From: Paulinella micropora
Lineage: Eukaryota; Cercozoa; Imbricatea; Euglyphida
Reading direction: 5' to 3'
DNA: 64,000 nucleotides
NCBI GenBank assembly: GCA_009731375.1
Contig: BJOX01000003.1
Span: forward strand, 162,995-226,994
The position numbers and the translations under genes were made by a program. The notes under the pieces were generated by a model that saw only the letters and a program-made list of their open reading frames with translations, searched no databases and was not told the origin of the DNA. Of the stretch, positions 44,562-53,570 are shown one piece after another (the stretch's first letter is position 1; each line of letters starts with the position of its first letter).

Positions 44562-46630
44562 TCACAGCTCACACAGCGGATGAGTGCGAGGGATGTCCAA
44601 CTCTTCCCACACCGCCTGTAATGACTCAATCAAGTGCTTCATAAGTTCGTCGTTGTGCAGAGGCCCGGGTGTAAACCTGACACAGCGATTACAATTCAAT
44701 TGCGGGGATGGATGGTGCATTAGATACCTCAATCGCTCCGTCCCCTTCGGCACGGTAGGATAATTGATGGGTTGCACATAGATATCGTACTTATCCAATA
44801 GCATGTCGGATGCAGCTTTACACATCACTGGATCGCCGACCATAAGAGGCACAATATGGGATTCAGACATTATCAATGGCAGGTTGTTTTCACGAAGGAG
44901 TCGCTTCAGAGTGCCAGAGCGCTCCTGATGAGCCTCCCGTTCGCTCTTGCTGATTTTCAAGTAACGCACACTTGCAAGAGCACCTGCAGCCACCTACGAC
45001 ACATGAGTTAATCTCATGACTGATTCCATGCTTTGTGAAACGCATATTCGTGCAGGTGTGAATTTCTACCGCAGGTGGGAAGGATGAAGTGAAAATGAAG
45101 CCCGAGGCAAACGAACGCACAGCATCAACCAGTACGCGTCGCCCCGCGATATATCCTCCAAAGACCCCAAACCCTGAACAAGTGAGATATGACATTTGTA
45201 TAGGAGACAAACCTCACGCAAATACCTTTTGCCAAGGTGCCTGATATCACATCCAGCCGATGCTCGAGTCCCCGCTCTTGGCAGACTCCGCCACCTCGTT
45301 CCCCGTAAAGCCCCACTGCATGAACCTCATCAATGAAGGAAAGTGCGCCATATTTATCGCACAGATCGCAGATTTCCTTGATAGGGGCGATATCACCGTC
45401 CATTGAATAGACGGACTCGAAGATCACCAACTTGGGCACATCGGGCGGGGCAGAGCGCAGCTGCTCCTCAAGATGGGCAAGGTTATTGTGCTTGAAAATG
45501 TGCTTCGTAGCGCGGCTCCTGCGGATGCCCTCAATCAGCGAGGCGTGGTTGAGGCTATCAGAGAAAATATGGCAGCCCGGCAGCAAAGAAACCAGTGCGG
45601 TGATGGATGCGTCATTTGCCACATATCCAGAGGTACAAACAAGGGCAGCTTCCTTCCCGTGAAGATCGGCCAACTCCATCTCGAGATCAGAGTGAAACTT
45701 GGTGGTTCCCTGCAAACGAAACCATGTAGGATCAACTGCGATGTTGAAGCGACAAATTTGAAGTACCGAGATGTTGCGAGTCCCTCCGCAACCAGCCCCC
45801 GACCGATCGATAGCTGCTTTCATAGCACCCGTGACCATTGGGTGTTGACCCATGCCGAGGTAGTCGTTGTTACACCACACAGTCACTTCTTGTGGAGCTT
45901 CACTGCCTTGAATATGGCGGAAGGCTTTCGGAAAGTTGCCTGCAGGAAGCCAAAGTCAGGGACGATGGTTTCAATTAAGCATTGTGGTGGTACCATGTTG
46001 ACGCTCGATGTCCCAGAACTGTCGATAGTTCCCATCCTTCTTCAGTTTGTCTAGGCGCTGATGGAGGGTATCATAAGGCTTGTTTCCCTCCACAGTCTCC
46101 ACCGCCTTGCGAACATTTTCTTTCACAGGCGTGGCAGCACGAGAGGGACGGGAGGGAGATGATCTTGAGAAAAAGCCCTCCAGGTCGACATCCTATCAAC
46201 AAAATTGCCTAGCGGTCGCTGAGAAAGAGAGGAAGAGAAAGAGAAAGGAGAGAGACTGAGAAACAGAGACAAAACAAAGCTCACATTGTGCCTATCTTCT
46301 CTCACTTCGAACCTGCCTCGGGAGGTCGTACTTGACGTTCACGGCCGCCACAGTTGAGTGGCGTGCAGTCGGAAACGAAGTTCGTTCGACGGAGGAAGTC
46401 GTTGCGCTCGCTTCATTGAGTGGAAGATTGGTGTCCTTACTTTGGATGAGCGGTCCCGTTGTGGTTTTCACCGTACGAAGGAACGGACAATGCTCTCTGA
46501 ACTGTCGATGGAGAACAGGGATAACCGAGGACGACAGGACAGAAATTGACCGAAGAAACGGGCACTGCGTAGCTGCCAAAGGTGCCAGATACATAGTTTG
46601 AGATGGGGCTGCACGAGCGAGGTGTTGCAT
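44562..46630 (-). CDS. ALAS: 5-aminolevulinate synthase, mitochondrial, seven exons
   Basis: Condenses glycine and succinyl-CoA to 5-aminolevulinate, the first step of haem synthesis by the C4 route, with PLP as cofactor. Exons on the minus strand: 46630-46313, 46192-45994, 45939-45767, 45709-45226, 45173-45071 (one-base uncertainty), 44993-44728 and 44676-44562. Together they give about 552 residues. Hallmarks: [20 protein letters not shown] joined to [21 protein letters not shown], the PLP-binding [12 protein letters not shown], the catalytic lysine in [14 protein letters not shown], and [12 protein letters not shown]. The first exon is a Ser/Arg/Thr-rich presequence with two CPFL haem-regulatory motifs ([16 protein letters not shown]). 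Introns are short (51-120 bp). One of 57 bp (45710-45766) is itself open in frame. No lesion was seen. Element 2 lies 420 bp beyond its 3' end and the virus lies upstream. Confidence 0.94.
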
Positions 46631-46941
46631 GATGGACTTGATGGTTTACGACCACGATGGGGGTTTGGAGCCAGTTGACTCAAAATAGGGACGGTCCGTT
46701 GATTGGGCTTTTGCAGGCCTAACGATTTTTACAGATCTATTATTCCCAACGACCGATTTCTGCGGGACACAAAAAATTGACCCCGTTTCCCGGGATTTTA
46801 TTTGGACCCCAAAAACCTGCAACATGGAGATGTTGTTGTTGTTCATCCCTAATCTTTCCAGCCTACCTGAGTAGTATAATGTCTCACTTCATCACACTTT
46901 TTCAGTGCATTGAAGCACACAAACCCCACTAGAAGATGATT
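46631..46941. other. ALAS upstream region
   Basis: About 310 bp between the ALAS ATG and the viral boundary, presumably holding the ALAS promoter. No TATA box or other defined element stands out. Confidence 0.45.
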
Positions 46942-46990
46942 ACACTTTTCGCGCAGGTATTTTCAAGAAAAATACCAGCCCGAAAAGTGT
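46942..46990. repeat. Palindrome at the left edge of the viral insertion
   Basis: ACACTTTTCG (46942-46951) is the inverse of CGAAAAGTGT (46981-46990), and the inner GGTATTTT..AAAATACC also pairs, around a short CAAGA loop. It lies where ordinary host composition gives way to AT-rich viral DNA, so it may belong to the element terminus or be a boundary hairpin. Confidence 0.55.
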
Positions 46991-47167
46991 CTTAACAGAC
47001 CAAAATCACCATTTTTAACAACTAACGAAATAAGTGAAATAATTAAGAAATCAAAGAAAATCAAGAAACGAAGCAAAATTTAAATATAAATCATTTAATT
47101 ATTTATCATTTAATTAATTATCATCTAAAATATAGTAACAACTATATTTATAGAACTAGTAGTAGAA
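46991..47167. other. AT-rich viral leader before the HIRAN gene
   Basis: Very AT-rich, with repeated TCATTTAATTA and TTATCATTTAATT blocks (about 47090-47125). Probably the promoter and origin-proximal region. Confidence 0.4.
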
Positions 47168-47474
47168 ATGGTGTTCATCGGAACGAAAGTTATCGGGGTG
47201 ACATTTGAGGGGAAGTAGACAAAATAATTTAATAAATCTCATTCGTGATCCAAGAACGAAAGTTTATATAATGAAAGAACCGAATAATCAATTTGACAAA
47301 AATACTATTAAAGTTGAAACAAGTGATGGAAAACATTTGGGTTATGTGGCGAAAGAACTAGCAAAAGAAATAAACGAGAAACTACCAGAAAAACGAAAAG
47401 TTCATTATAAAGTATATGGTGGTGGTCTAGGTAAGAATTACGGAATGGAGATAACAATTCAAGTGAAACAATAA
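47168..47474 (+). pseudogene. HIRAN-domain protein, frameshifted
   Basis: HIRAN domains bind single-stranded or 3'-ended DNA and occur in helicases and as small stand-alone viral proteins. ATG 47168 opens MVFIGTKVIGVTFEGK, then TAG. The next frame continues RQNNLINLIRDPRTKVYI, then KEPNNQFDKNTIKV and LGYVAKELAKEINEKL, the conserved EP-N-YD-AI-V..G-IGY pattern. The switch falls in the GGGG run at about 47208-47212, where one G fewer restores one frame of about 100 residues. So it is a single-base lesion or sequencing error. It is the first gene of the rightward cluster. Confidence 0.75.
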
Positions 47475-47545
47475 GAATTAATTTTTAATTTATATAATTA
47501 TGATTATTATTATATAACAATATACATATAGAGTTTTGGTGAACT

Positions 47546-47800
47546 ATGCCATCACAAAGCGGACCAGTCTGCTCTGTAAAGTTAGGGCGACCTGCTAAAT
47601 ATACATCTGACGAAGAAAAGAGAAAAGCTCATTACGATGCTTCAAGAAGATATGTCTTTAAAAACCCAGAAATGTATAGAAAGGCTGGTGTTTCATATTA
47701 TGAAAGGAATAAAGAAACCATATCTGCGAAAACGAAGGAGCGATATGCGATGAAAAAGAAACAAAAAATGGAAAGTGTCGTAGAAGTTGAAATACAGTAA
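47546..47800 (+). CDS. Small basic protein, probably DNA-binding
   Basis: 84 residues from ATG 47546, rich in Lys, Arg and Tyr. The N-terminus has KLGRPAKYTSDEEKRKAHYD, an AT-hook-like GRPAKY followed by a basic helix, then ASRRYVFKNPEMYRKAG and a KTKERYAMKKKQK tail. Small proteins of this make-up are common in algal dsDNA viruses. The exact role is unknown, and chromatin or replication accessory function is inference. It lies between the HIRAN gene and the polymerase, in the same direction, with ATTTTGGTGAA-type sequence just before the start. Confidence 0.6.
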   Translation: MPSQSGPVCSVKLGRPAKYTSDEEKRKAHYDASRRYVFKNPEMYRKAGVSYYERNKETISAKTKERYAMKKKQKMESVVEVEIQ

Positions 47801-47938
47801 AAGTAATTACTTTTACAATTAATTATTTTTTCCAATAAATTTTTTTTATTAATATAATTATCATTTAAACAAATAGCACAACCATAATATAAATCATTTG
47901 GATTAATTCCAAACCAAAAATCTATTCCATAATATAAA

Positions 47939-50900
47939 ATGTCATACAAGCCACCTCTACCCCTAGACCGAACAAGAAGAATGTGGAACTATTACAGGCG
48001 AAGGCTAAGCTGAGAAGGGTTGAAACGAAAGATAGAAGAAACCGCCAGGACCTTCTATCTAACATTCGTAGTAATACGATGATAAATCTCCGCAAAGCTA
48101 AGACCCGAGAAGCAAAAATGTGAGAATTAAGAGCGAATGATTACGAAGTTAGGAGGGATAACCAGCTGAAATCTCTCACATTCAAATTTAGAGACTTAGA
48201 TATAAGCTTTTATGATACGGACACCTTGGAAGAGAAGGTATTGATACCCGCTATAAGATATGCCAGAAGGGAAGGGATGACTGCTAATGCGGATGTCAAT
48301 ATATCTATAACATACTCCACCGCTCCTGCTAATGAGCGATACGACCACTATTTAAAAAAGAAAAGTTTTAATTCATTTCAACTCCGCCAATACGATACAA
48401 TTTTTATGGACTCTCTGAACGAGTTCAACATAAACAATATTGAAGCTAGTGATAGAGGATATGAAAGAAACATACGATATGTGGAAATACCATAGTTTAA
48501 GAAAACGGTGGAGGATGCTATGAAGGAGTGAGAGATAAAAGAACTAAGGTTGAAGAAGGAGTAAGAATATCGCCAACAAGCAAAAATAACAACTGCTTAT
48601 TCTTCTTATGTAAGGATATACTAGATATCTATCCGATAAATAAGAAGAGATGTAATGAGATACGAACCGAATTTAAACTTCAACCAAACTCTCCAATACC
48701 GTTTTCAATAGCCGTCCAAATATTGGACAAATATGCGAAGGAAGGGAAAACATACGAAATAACAGACCACATAATGAAGGAAACAGTCAGCACAAATGAA
48801 GAAGGACAAGAACCAGATAAAGTAATCTTTTTAGAAAATAACCACTATTACGGATTGGTTAAGCAATTCAAGAAGAGGTGCTTACAATTATATCTGAAGA
48901 AACATACCTGTAATCTTAACAGGAAAAAGTTTGCTAATATTAGATTGAAGAAGAATGGTAAAAGACACTTAATAACTAAACTACACACAGAAGAAAAAAT
49001 AAATAAAGACCAAGTTCTCCATTACGATTTGGAAACATTTAGAAATACAACCATCGCGGTCGGCTACGATATCCACGACTGCTACATAGTCGGATATACT
49101 CAGGGCTCTGAGGGTTTTAAATTTATGGCTGGTAAAGATTGTATCAGTCAATTTGTGGACGAATTAATTAAACGATGCAACCTTATAAAAGCAGGATGGG
49201 TGCCGAAGGATAAAAAAGATAAACCGCCCGTTCTATATGTTGATGGTTTTAACGGGGCGAACTTTGATCACTACTTCATACACCAAGAATGAATTAAAAG
49301 GGGTATTAAGATTAAGTCTTCAAAAATTAACAACAGCTCTATTATCTGCTTAGAATTTGAAAATGTTAAGATGTGGGATATGTGCAAGCATATCCAAGGA
49401 AGTCTTAAAGCAAATCTTGAAAGTATGGGGTGCTCAGTGCTTAAGGGTGACTTTGACCACGAACAAGCCCGCAGATGGGAGGATATGGCTGAAAAGATGA
49501 AGCAGGACTGTCTGGCTTATCTAAGGAATGATGTTATGGGTTTGAAGGAATTATACGATAAGTTAAACACGACGATATTTACAGCTCATAAAGTCAATCT
49601 AACTTCATACATTTCAACTTCAAGTCTCGCTTTCAACATATGGAAGAAATATGTAGACGGTAAATATGAGGTGAGACTTCCAACGGTGGAGCAGGAAAGA
49701 GCATTTAGAAAAGCCATTATAGGCGGAAGGACTTACCCATCTAAGAGGCGGTTCATTTCAGCTCAGTATGAAAGATATTTGAAAAAACAGATCACCTTTG
49801 ACGAAATAATTGACTACCTCGTAGATGCGGATGTCGTATCTCTATACCCTACCGCGATGTTGTTAGCTTTTATGGTGGGCGATATACTGGAAACAATTGG
49901 TCCATTTGACCCGCGAAACCTTCAAATCGGCATTTACAATCTTGACTACATTTCTCCCAAAAATATACTACATTCAAGGATTGGACAGCGAGACCATATG
50001 GGCTCTTTAAAGTAGAGACTTGTTGATATGAAGGATCAATGGCTGACGAGTGTAGATATTGAGGATATGGTGGCCGAAGGTTATGAAGTCCGCATTCATA
50101 GAGGATACTACACTGTAAAACATCTGAATGTGTTTTCAAACAATACATAGATGATATGTTTAAGGCGAAGGAAAATGCGGAGAAAGGTAGCCCACAATAT
50201 CTGCTGGCAAAATTGTTTATGAACAGTCTATATGGCAAAATGATACAGAGACCTATACCATCTATTACAACATATATACGAACTAATGAAGAATACTGGA
50301 AACTTTGGAACAGTAATCAAATAACTGACATCGTTAAATTTACAGATAAAGAAGGAAAAGATTTATGGCACATATCGGGCCTTCCTCGTAATCCAATCTT
50401 ATTAGAAAGTAGCATAACCAAACCTTCACACTATGGAGCATTCATACCATCATACAGCCGTCGTATTATGTTTAAGTATATTAAAGAAGCCATCCCGAAC
50501 GGAACCATTGAAGACGACTTTTACTACACCGACACAGACAGCTTACAAATCCACGCGAGATGTGCTAGATATATCAAGAATATGGGTAATAGGAAACTGG
50601 GCGGTATAAGCGATGACTTAGGCGATGGTTGTAAGATAATAAAAGGTGTGTGGATAGCACCAAAATTGTATATGTTAGAATTTACGACGAAAGATGCTTT
50701 CACCGCTGGTATGACGAAAGACGACCTCAAACACATATCAAAGGGTGTTCATATAGAAACTGCTGAAAATGGTGTTAAAAGATACTTCCATTTTAGGGGT
50801 AAAGGCTTAGATGCTAATCAGCTAAACTATGATGTATTTGATAAGATGGACAAAGGCGGTAGCATTGAAAATGTAAAGGGCTTTCAAATGAAAAAAATAC

Positions 50901-51054
50901 ACATTGATAGAAACAGCAAACAACAACAAGTCCCACATTTTAGCATTTTAATATGACTAATGTTAAAAAACAAGTTAATGAGAATAAGTGGGCAGGTCGT
51001 GAGTTTATTAACGATAATGACAGCATCCCGCTCGGCTTCCACATTCGCGGTTGA
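47939..51054 (+). pseudogene. polB: Protein-primed family-B DNA polymerase, disrupted
   Basis: About 3.1 kb, the size of polinton-type polymerases (about 1,000 residues). The N-terminus starts MSYKPPLPLDRTRR, followed by coiled segments and an NNNCLFFLCKDIL-type Cys motif. Exonuclease motifs are LHYDLETF (ExoI) and VDGFNGANFDHYF (ExoII). Polymerase motif A is DADVVSLYPTAM, motif B KLFMNSLYGKM and motif C FYYTDTDSLQ; the C-terminus DNDSIPLGFHIRG is in another frame, ending TGA 51054. Lesions: frameshift near 47970; TGA 48121; TAG 48493; frameshift near 48530; TGA 49290; TAG 50013; frameshift near 50120; frameshift near 50955. All catalytic motifs survive. It would replicate the linear genome from a protein primer. 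Confidence 0.9.
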
Positions 51055-51055
51055 A

Positions 51056-51745
51056 TTATAAATAATTTTTTTTAGCTCCTTTACCCTTGAAACTTCTAAT
51101 AGTATGAACACCTCTCGTAGGTTTAACTAACTTAGTATTTACAGCAGTCGCTCCCAGCAATGATACGGGGTCGAATGCGGTTCGGTAGTTCATAGTTAGC
51201 TTCGCAGCCTTTGCCCTTTTACCTTTTGGATTTACTCTTGTAGCTACTCGGTCAATGACTCCTTCAATTAGATCTTTTGTGCTACTACCTTTATTGTATG
51301 TAGTAGCCCTTACACCCGTCTGTCGGCTTAGGTCTTTCGCAATCGTTCCTCCAAGGCTATGACCCGTCAGCTCTACATTATCCTTACCATATTTTTTTAT
51401 CACTTCGTCAACCAACTTCTGCTCTTCTTTGTATCTCGGTGTTCTTTTCAATACTCCCTTTACTAATGCGACATCTGTGAGTAAATCCCGCTTATCTACT
51501 GAACCTCTAAATGCCACAATAGCTTTGCAGTCTTTTTCATATACGGTTGATTTCTCTTTGCTGGCGACTGGCTTCCATCCGTCCGCACCTTTTCTCTCAG
51601 ACGAAGACAAATAGACATCCTCAGACAACTCCGCACTGCCTCCCTTCTGCTTTCTGTATGCCTTACCAGCTTTTTTCAATGCCTCCCCATAACTTATATT
51701 ATGCTTAGCGGAGTAAGCCTTAACAAACTTTATCCACTCACTCAT
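51056..51745 (-). CDS. Class-3 lipase-like protein
   Basis: 229 residues, ATG 51745, converging on the polymerase with one base between the stops. The N-terminus (WIKFVKAYSAKHNISYGEAL, then a KAYRKQKGG tail) is a short basic module seen in proteins of large algal viruses and PLVs. The alpha/beta-hydrolase part has CKAIVAFRGS and the nucleophile elbow VELTGHSLGGTIAKDL, then Asp in RTAFDPVSLLG and His in RGVHTIRSF, giving a plausible Ser-Asp-His triad. Expected activity is ester or phospholipid hydrolysis. A role in entry or release is inference. The frame is intact. Confidence 0.82.
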   Translation of the reverse strand: MSEWIKFVKAYSAKHNISYGEALKKAGKAYRKQKGGSAELSEDVYLSSSERKGADGWKPVASKEKSTVYEKDCKAIVAFRGSVDKRDLLTDVALVKGVLKRTPRYKEEQKLVDEVIKKYGKDNVELTGHSLGGTIAKDLSRQTGVRATTYNKGSSTKDLIEGVIDRVATRVNPKGKRAKAAKLTMNYRTAFDPVSLLGATAVNTKLVKPTRGVHTIRSFKGKGAKKNYL

Positions 51746-51846
51746 ACCTCTACGGTTTTGGTTCCTATATTAATTATTTAATTTTTTTATTTTTTATACT
51801 ACCTACTATATACACCCTACGGGCGTAGACCGTACACCCCTCTAAT
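51746..51846. promoter_or_regulatory. Divergent intergenic region between lipase and the small plus-strand gene
   Basis: 100 bp, T-rich then CTACTATATACACCCTACGG, separating two divergent starts. It includes the inverse pair TACGGGCGTAGACCGTA at about 51817-51833. Probably holds promoters for both. Confidence 0.4.
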
Positions 51847-52122
51847 ATGTCCACCCTTACAAGACTGTTCGAGAAGTTCCAAAAACTTTCCATTGAAGGT
51901 GAAAAAAAATCCTTTTCGTTGGAAGATGTTCAAAAGGTAATCCACGACGAAATGAAAGAAATTGAAGAAAAGAGAAATGCTCAACCAAAAGACACTTTTC
52001 ACTTTGGTAAATACAAAGGCAAAAAAATAGAAGACATCGCAAAGATTGACAAGCCGTATATTGAATGGTTAGTCCGTCAGCCGTGGTGTCGTAACAAGGA
52101 TGAATTGAAGAAGTATTTGTAG
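51847..52122 (+). CDS. Small protein with exodeoxyribonuclease X C-terminal-like fold
   Basis: 91 residues from ATG 51847. The N-half is helical and charged. The C-half reads FHFGKYKGKKIEDIAKIDKP, then YIEWLVRQPWC, the FGKYKG..I..D..Y..W pattern of the short ExoX-C/DUF3820-type domain found next to nucleases and as free-standing proteins in large DNA viruses. It has no nuclease active site, so a DNA-binding accessory role is inferred. A palindrome (motif A1) begins inside its stop codon. Confidence 0.65.
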   Translation: MSTLTRLFEKFQKLSIEGEKKSFSLEDVQKVIHDEMKEIEEKRNAQPKDTFHFGKYKGKKIEDIAKIDKPYIEWLVRQPWCRNKDELKKYL

Positions 52123-52158
52123 GAGCTTTTAAAAAAAACCTCCTACGACCTCAAAAAC
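52119..52158. promoter_or_regulatory. Viral palindromic motif A, copy 1
   Basis: GTAGGAG..CTCCTAC with an A/T-run loop (52119-52146), followed by GACCTCAAAAA. It overlaps the TAG of the plus-strand gene. Confidence 0.7.
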
Positions 52159-52188
52159 TTATTCACTTATTTTATTTTTTTGTTTTGG

Positions 52189-52210
52189 TGAAGCTTTTTC
52201 AAAAGGTTCA
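52189..52210. promoter_or_regulatory. Viral palindromic motif B, copy 1
   Basis: TGAAGCTTTTTCAAAAGGTT then CA, preceded by TTTTGG. Near-palindrome overlapping the TGA stop of the minus-strand gene ending at 52208. Probably an mRNA 3'-end or processing hairpin. Confidence 0.65.
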
Positions 52211-52570
52211 GTGGTCTTCAATAAAATTAGCTATAACACTCACATTTCCTCCATCATTAGCAGTCGCTACAGACTTTTGTAAAAATGTTAGATTTTCACC
52301 AGGAGAAAGTTGTATGTCGTAAGTTCGCAGGTCAATAAGCTGGCTAGAATTAGCATTAACATAAAGTTTAAGAATGACATCAGTTATAACAGCACCACCC
52401 AAAGCGGTCGCACTGGTGTCCTTTGATACGATTGAAGTTTTGGTATCAATATTCGCGAAGTTCTCCGCCGTAAGTGCTCCAGTCGTTTTCACAATCCGCA
52501 CTATATTAACTTTGCTGTCTTTGTTTGATATGCTCACGAGAGATGGATAAACAATTGAATAATTGGTCAC
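52208..52570 (-). CDS. Hypothetical virion-type protein, beta-rich
   Basis: About 120 residues with alternating hydrophobic strands (SIVYPSLVSISNKDSKVNIV, ITDVILKLYVNANSSQLIDL, GENLTFLQKS), resembling a small beta-sandwich. No ATG precedes the first codon. The earliest codon is GTG at 52570, overlapping the TGA of the upstream gene (GTGTGA). So the start is either non-AUG, damaged, or made by translational coupling. It sits in the structural cluster directly after the surface protein. Confidence 0.55.
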   Translation of the reverse strand: MTNYSIVYPSLVSISNKDSKVNIVRIVKTTGALTAENFANIDTKTSIVSKDTSATALGGAVITDVILKLYVNANSSQLIDLRTYDIQLSPGENLTFLQKSVATANDGGNVSVIANFIEDH

Positions 52571-53430
52571 ACCATTAAAAGTTGTTTTATTTTTATGCTA
52601 ATAATTGGGCTTTCCGTGGTGCTCGCTGGCTCACTTCCTTCCGCTTCGTTTGATGTGCTTGAATTAATAATGTTAGTGCCCTCAATAAACATACTACAAC
52701 TGGCTGTTTTCAATGTTTGATTAGCATTACCAGTTCCATAATTTCTGATACAAGCCGAAAAAGGTAGGGTTGTATTTGAAAGACTAACACCCACATTCGC
52801 ATTCACATATTTTATTGTATGAACCAGCTGAAATTCTCCACTTGATGGATTTTCTTTGTAGAACCTTATAGCACCAAAGCCAAGATATTGAAATTTAATC
52901 TGGAATACATTCCCTTTAGTACCATCACACGGGTCATCCCAGGTCACTTGGGGAATAAGTGTCGGAACGCCTCCTTTAACACTGGCAATATTCATACCAG
53001 TCGCTTTTATTTTGTAAAAATAGAAGCCATTAGTAAAATCACTTTCACCTATGCCGATATATGAATTGTAGTCTTTCGTTTCATCAGTAGTCCATAGGGC
53101 AGTAAATCGTGTTAGAACTCCCATACCTGTTCTGTATTTAATTCTTTTTTTACTAGTCAATACAGCATTCGCGGTCGTCTTCACATCTGTTGTAAGTTCG
53201 GCCATATTCGCATTAAATGAAATGGTCGCATCAGTTTGAGCTAATGTCCATATTCGTGTATTGATAGTGTATGGGAAAATCTCTTGTAATACTGGCGTTA
53301 ATTGACCGACCAATGCTTCGCCGAAAACGGTTTTCATACTATTGGTTTTAATGTTGCCGTCATATCCGACCTTGAAATTTATGAAGTCTCCGTCAGGGTC
53401 TTGTGCTATCAAATTTCGTTGGTAGCTCAT
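52567..53430 (-). CDS. Putative virion surface/fibre-type protein
   Basis: 287 residues, ATG 53430. The middle (WTLAQTDATISFNANMAEL, AVLTSKKRIKYRTGMGVLTR, YIGIGESDFTNGFYF) matches a pattern I know from proteins of large algal viruses and PLVs with a GFTARFTA..IGIGD..NGFFF-like beta domain. These are believed to decorate capsids. The exact function is unknown. Frame intact. Motif A2 lies one base upstream of the ATG, and the gene overlaps the next by a few bases, suggesting one transcript. Confidence 0.6.
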   Translation of the reverse strand: MSYQRNLIAQDPDGDFINFKVGYDGNIKTNSMKTVFGEALVGQLTPVLQEIFPYTINTRIWTLAQTDATISFNANMAELTTDVKTTANAVLTSKKRIKYRTGMGVLTRFTALWTTDETKDYNSYIGIGESDFTNGFYFYKIKATGMNIASVKGGVPTLIPQVTWDDPCDGTKGNVFQIKFQYLGFGAIRFYKENPSSGEFQLVHTIKYVNANVGVSLSNTTLPFSACIRNYGTGNANQTLKTASCSMFIEGTNIINSSTSNEAEGSEPASTTESPIISIKIKQLLMV

Positions 53431-53431
53431 A

Positions 53432-53472
53432 GTAGGAGCTTTTTTACAAAAAACCTCCTACAACCTCAAAAA
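53432..53472. promoter_or_regulatory. Viral palindromic motif A, copy 2
   Basis: GTAGGAG..CTCCTAC (53432-53461) plus AACCTCAAAAA, in the same orientation as copy 1. On the minus strand it ends one base before the ATG at 53430. Confidence 0.75.
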
Positions 53473-53545
53473 ACTAATTTTCAAAATTGCGGAGTTGTAT
53501 ATTCTAAGAAAAAAATTAATCTAAAATTTTTATTAATTTTTTTGG

Positions 53546-53570
53546 TGAAGCTTTTTTTAAAAAAGGTTCA
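53546..53570. promoter_or_regulatory. Viral palindromic motif B, copy 2
   Basis: TGAAGCTTTTTTTAAAAAAGG then TTCA. It touches the TAA stop of the MCP gene at 53571-53573. Confidence 0.7.

Noticed and set aside
47939-51054. Reassignment of TGA to an amino acid in the viral genes
   Set aside because: In-frame TAG and TAA also occur in viral genes, along with frameshifts, so decay or errors explain the TGA codons better.
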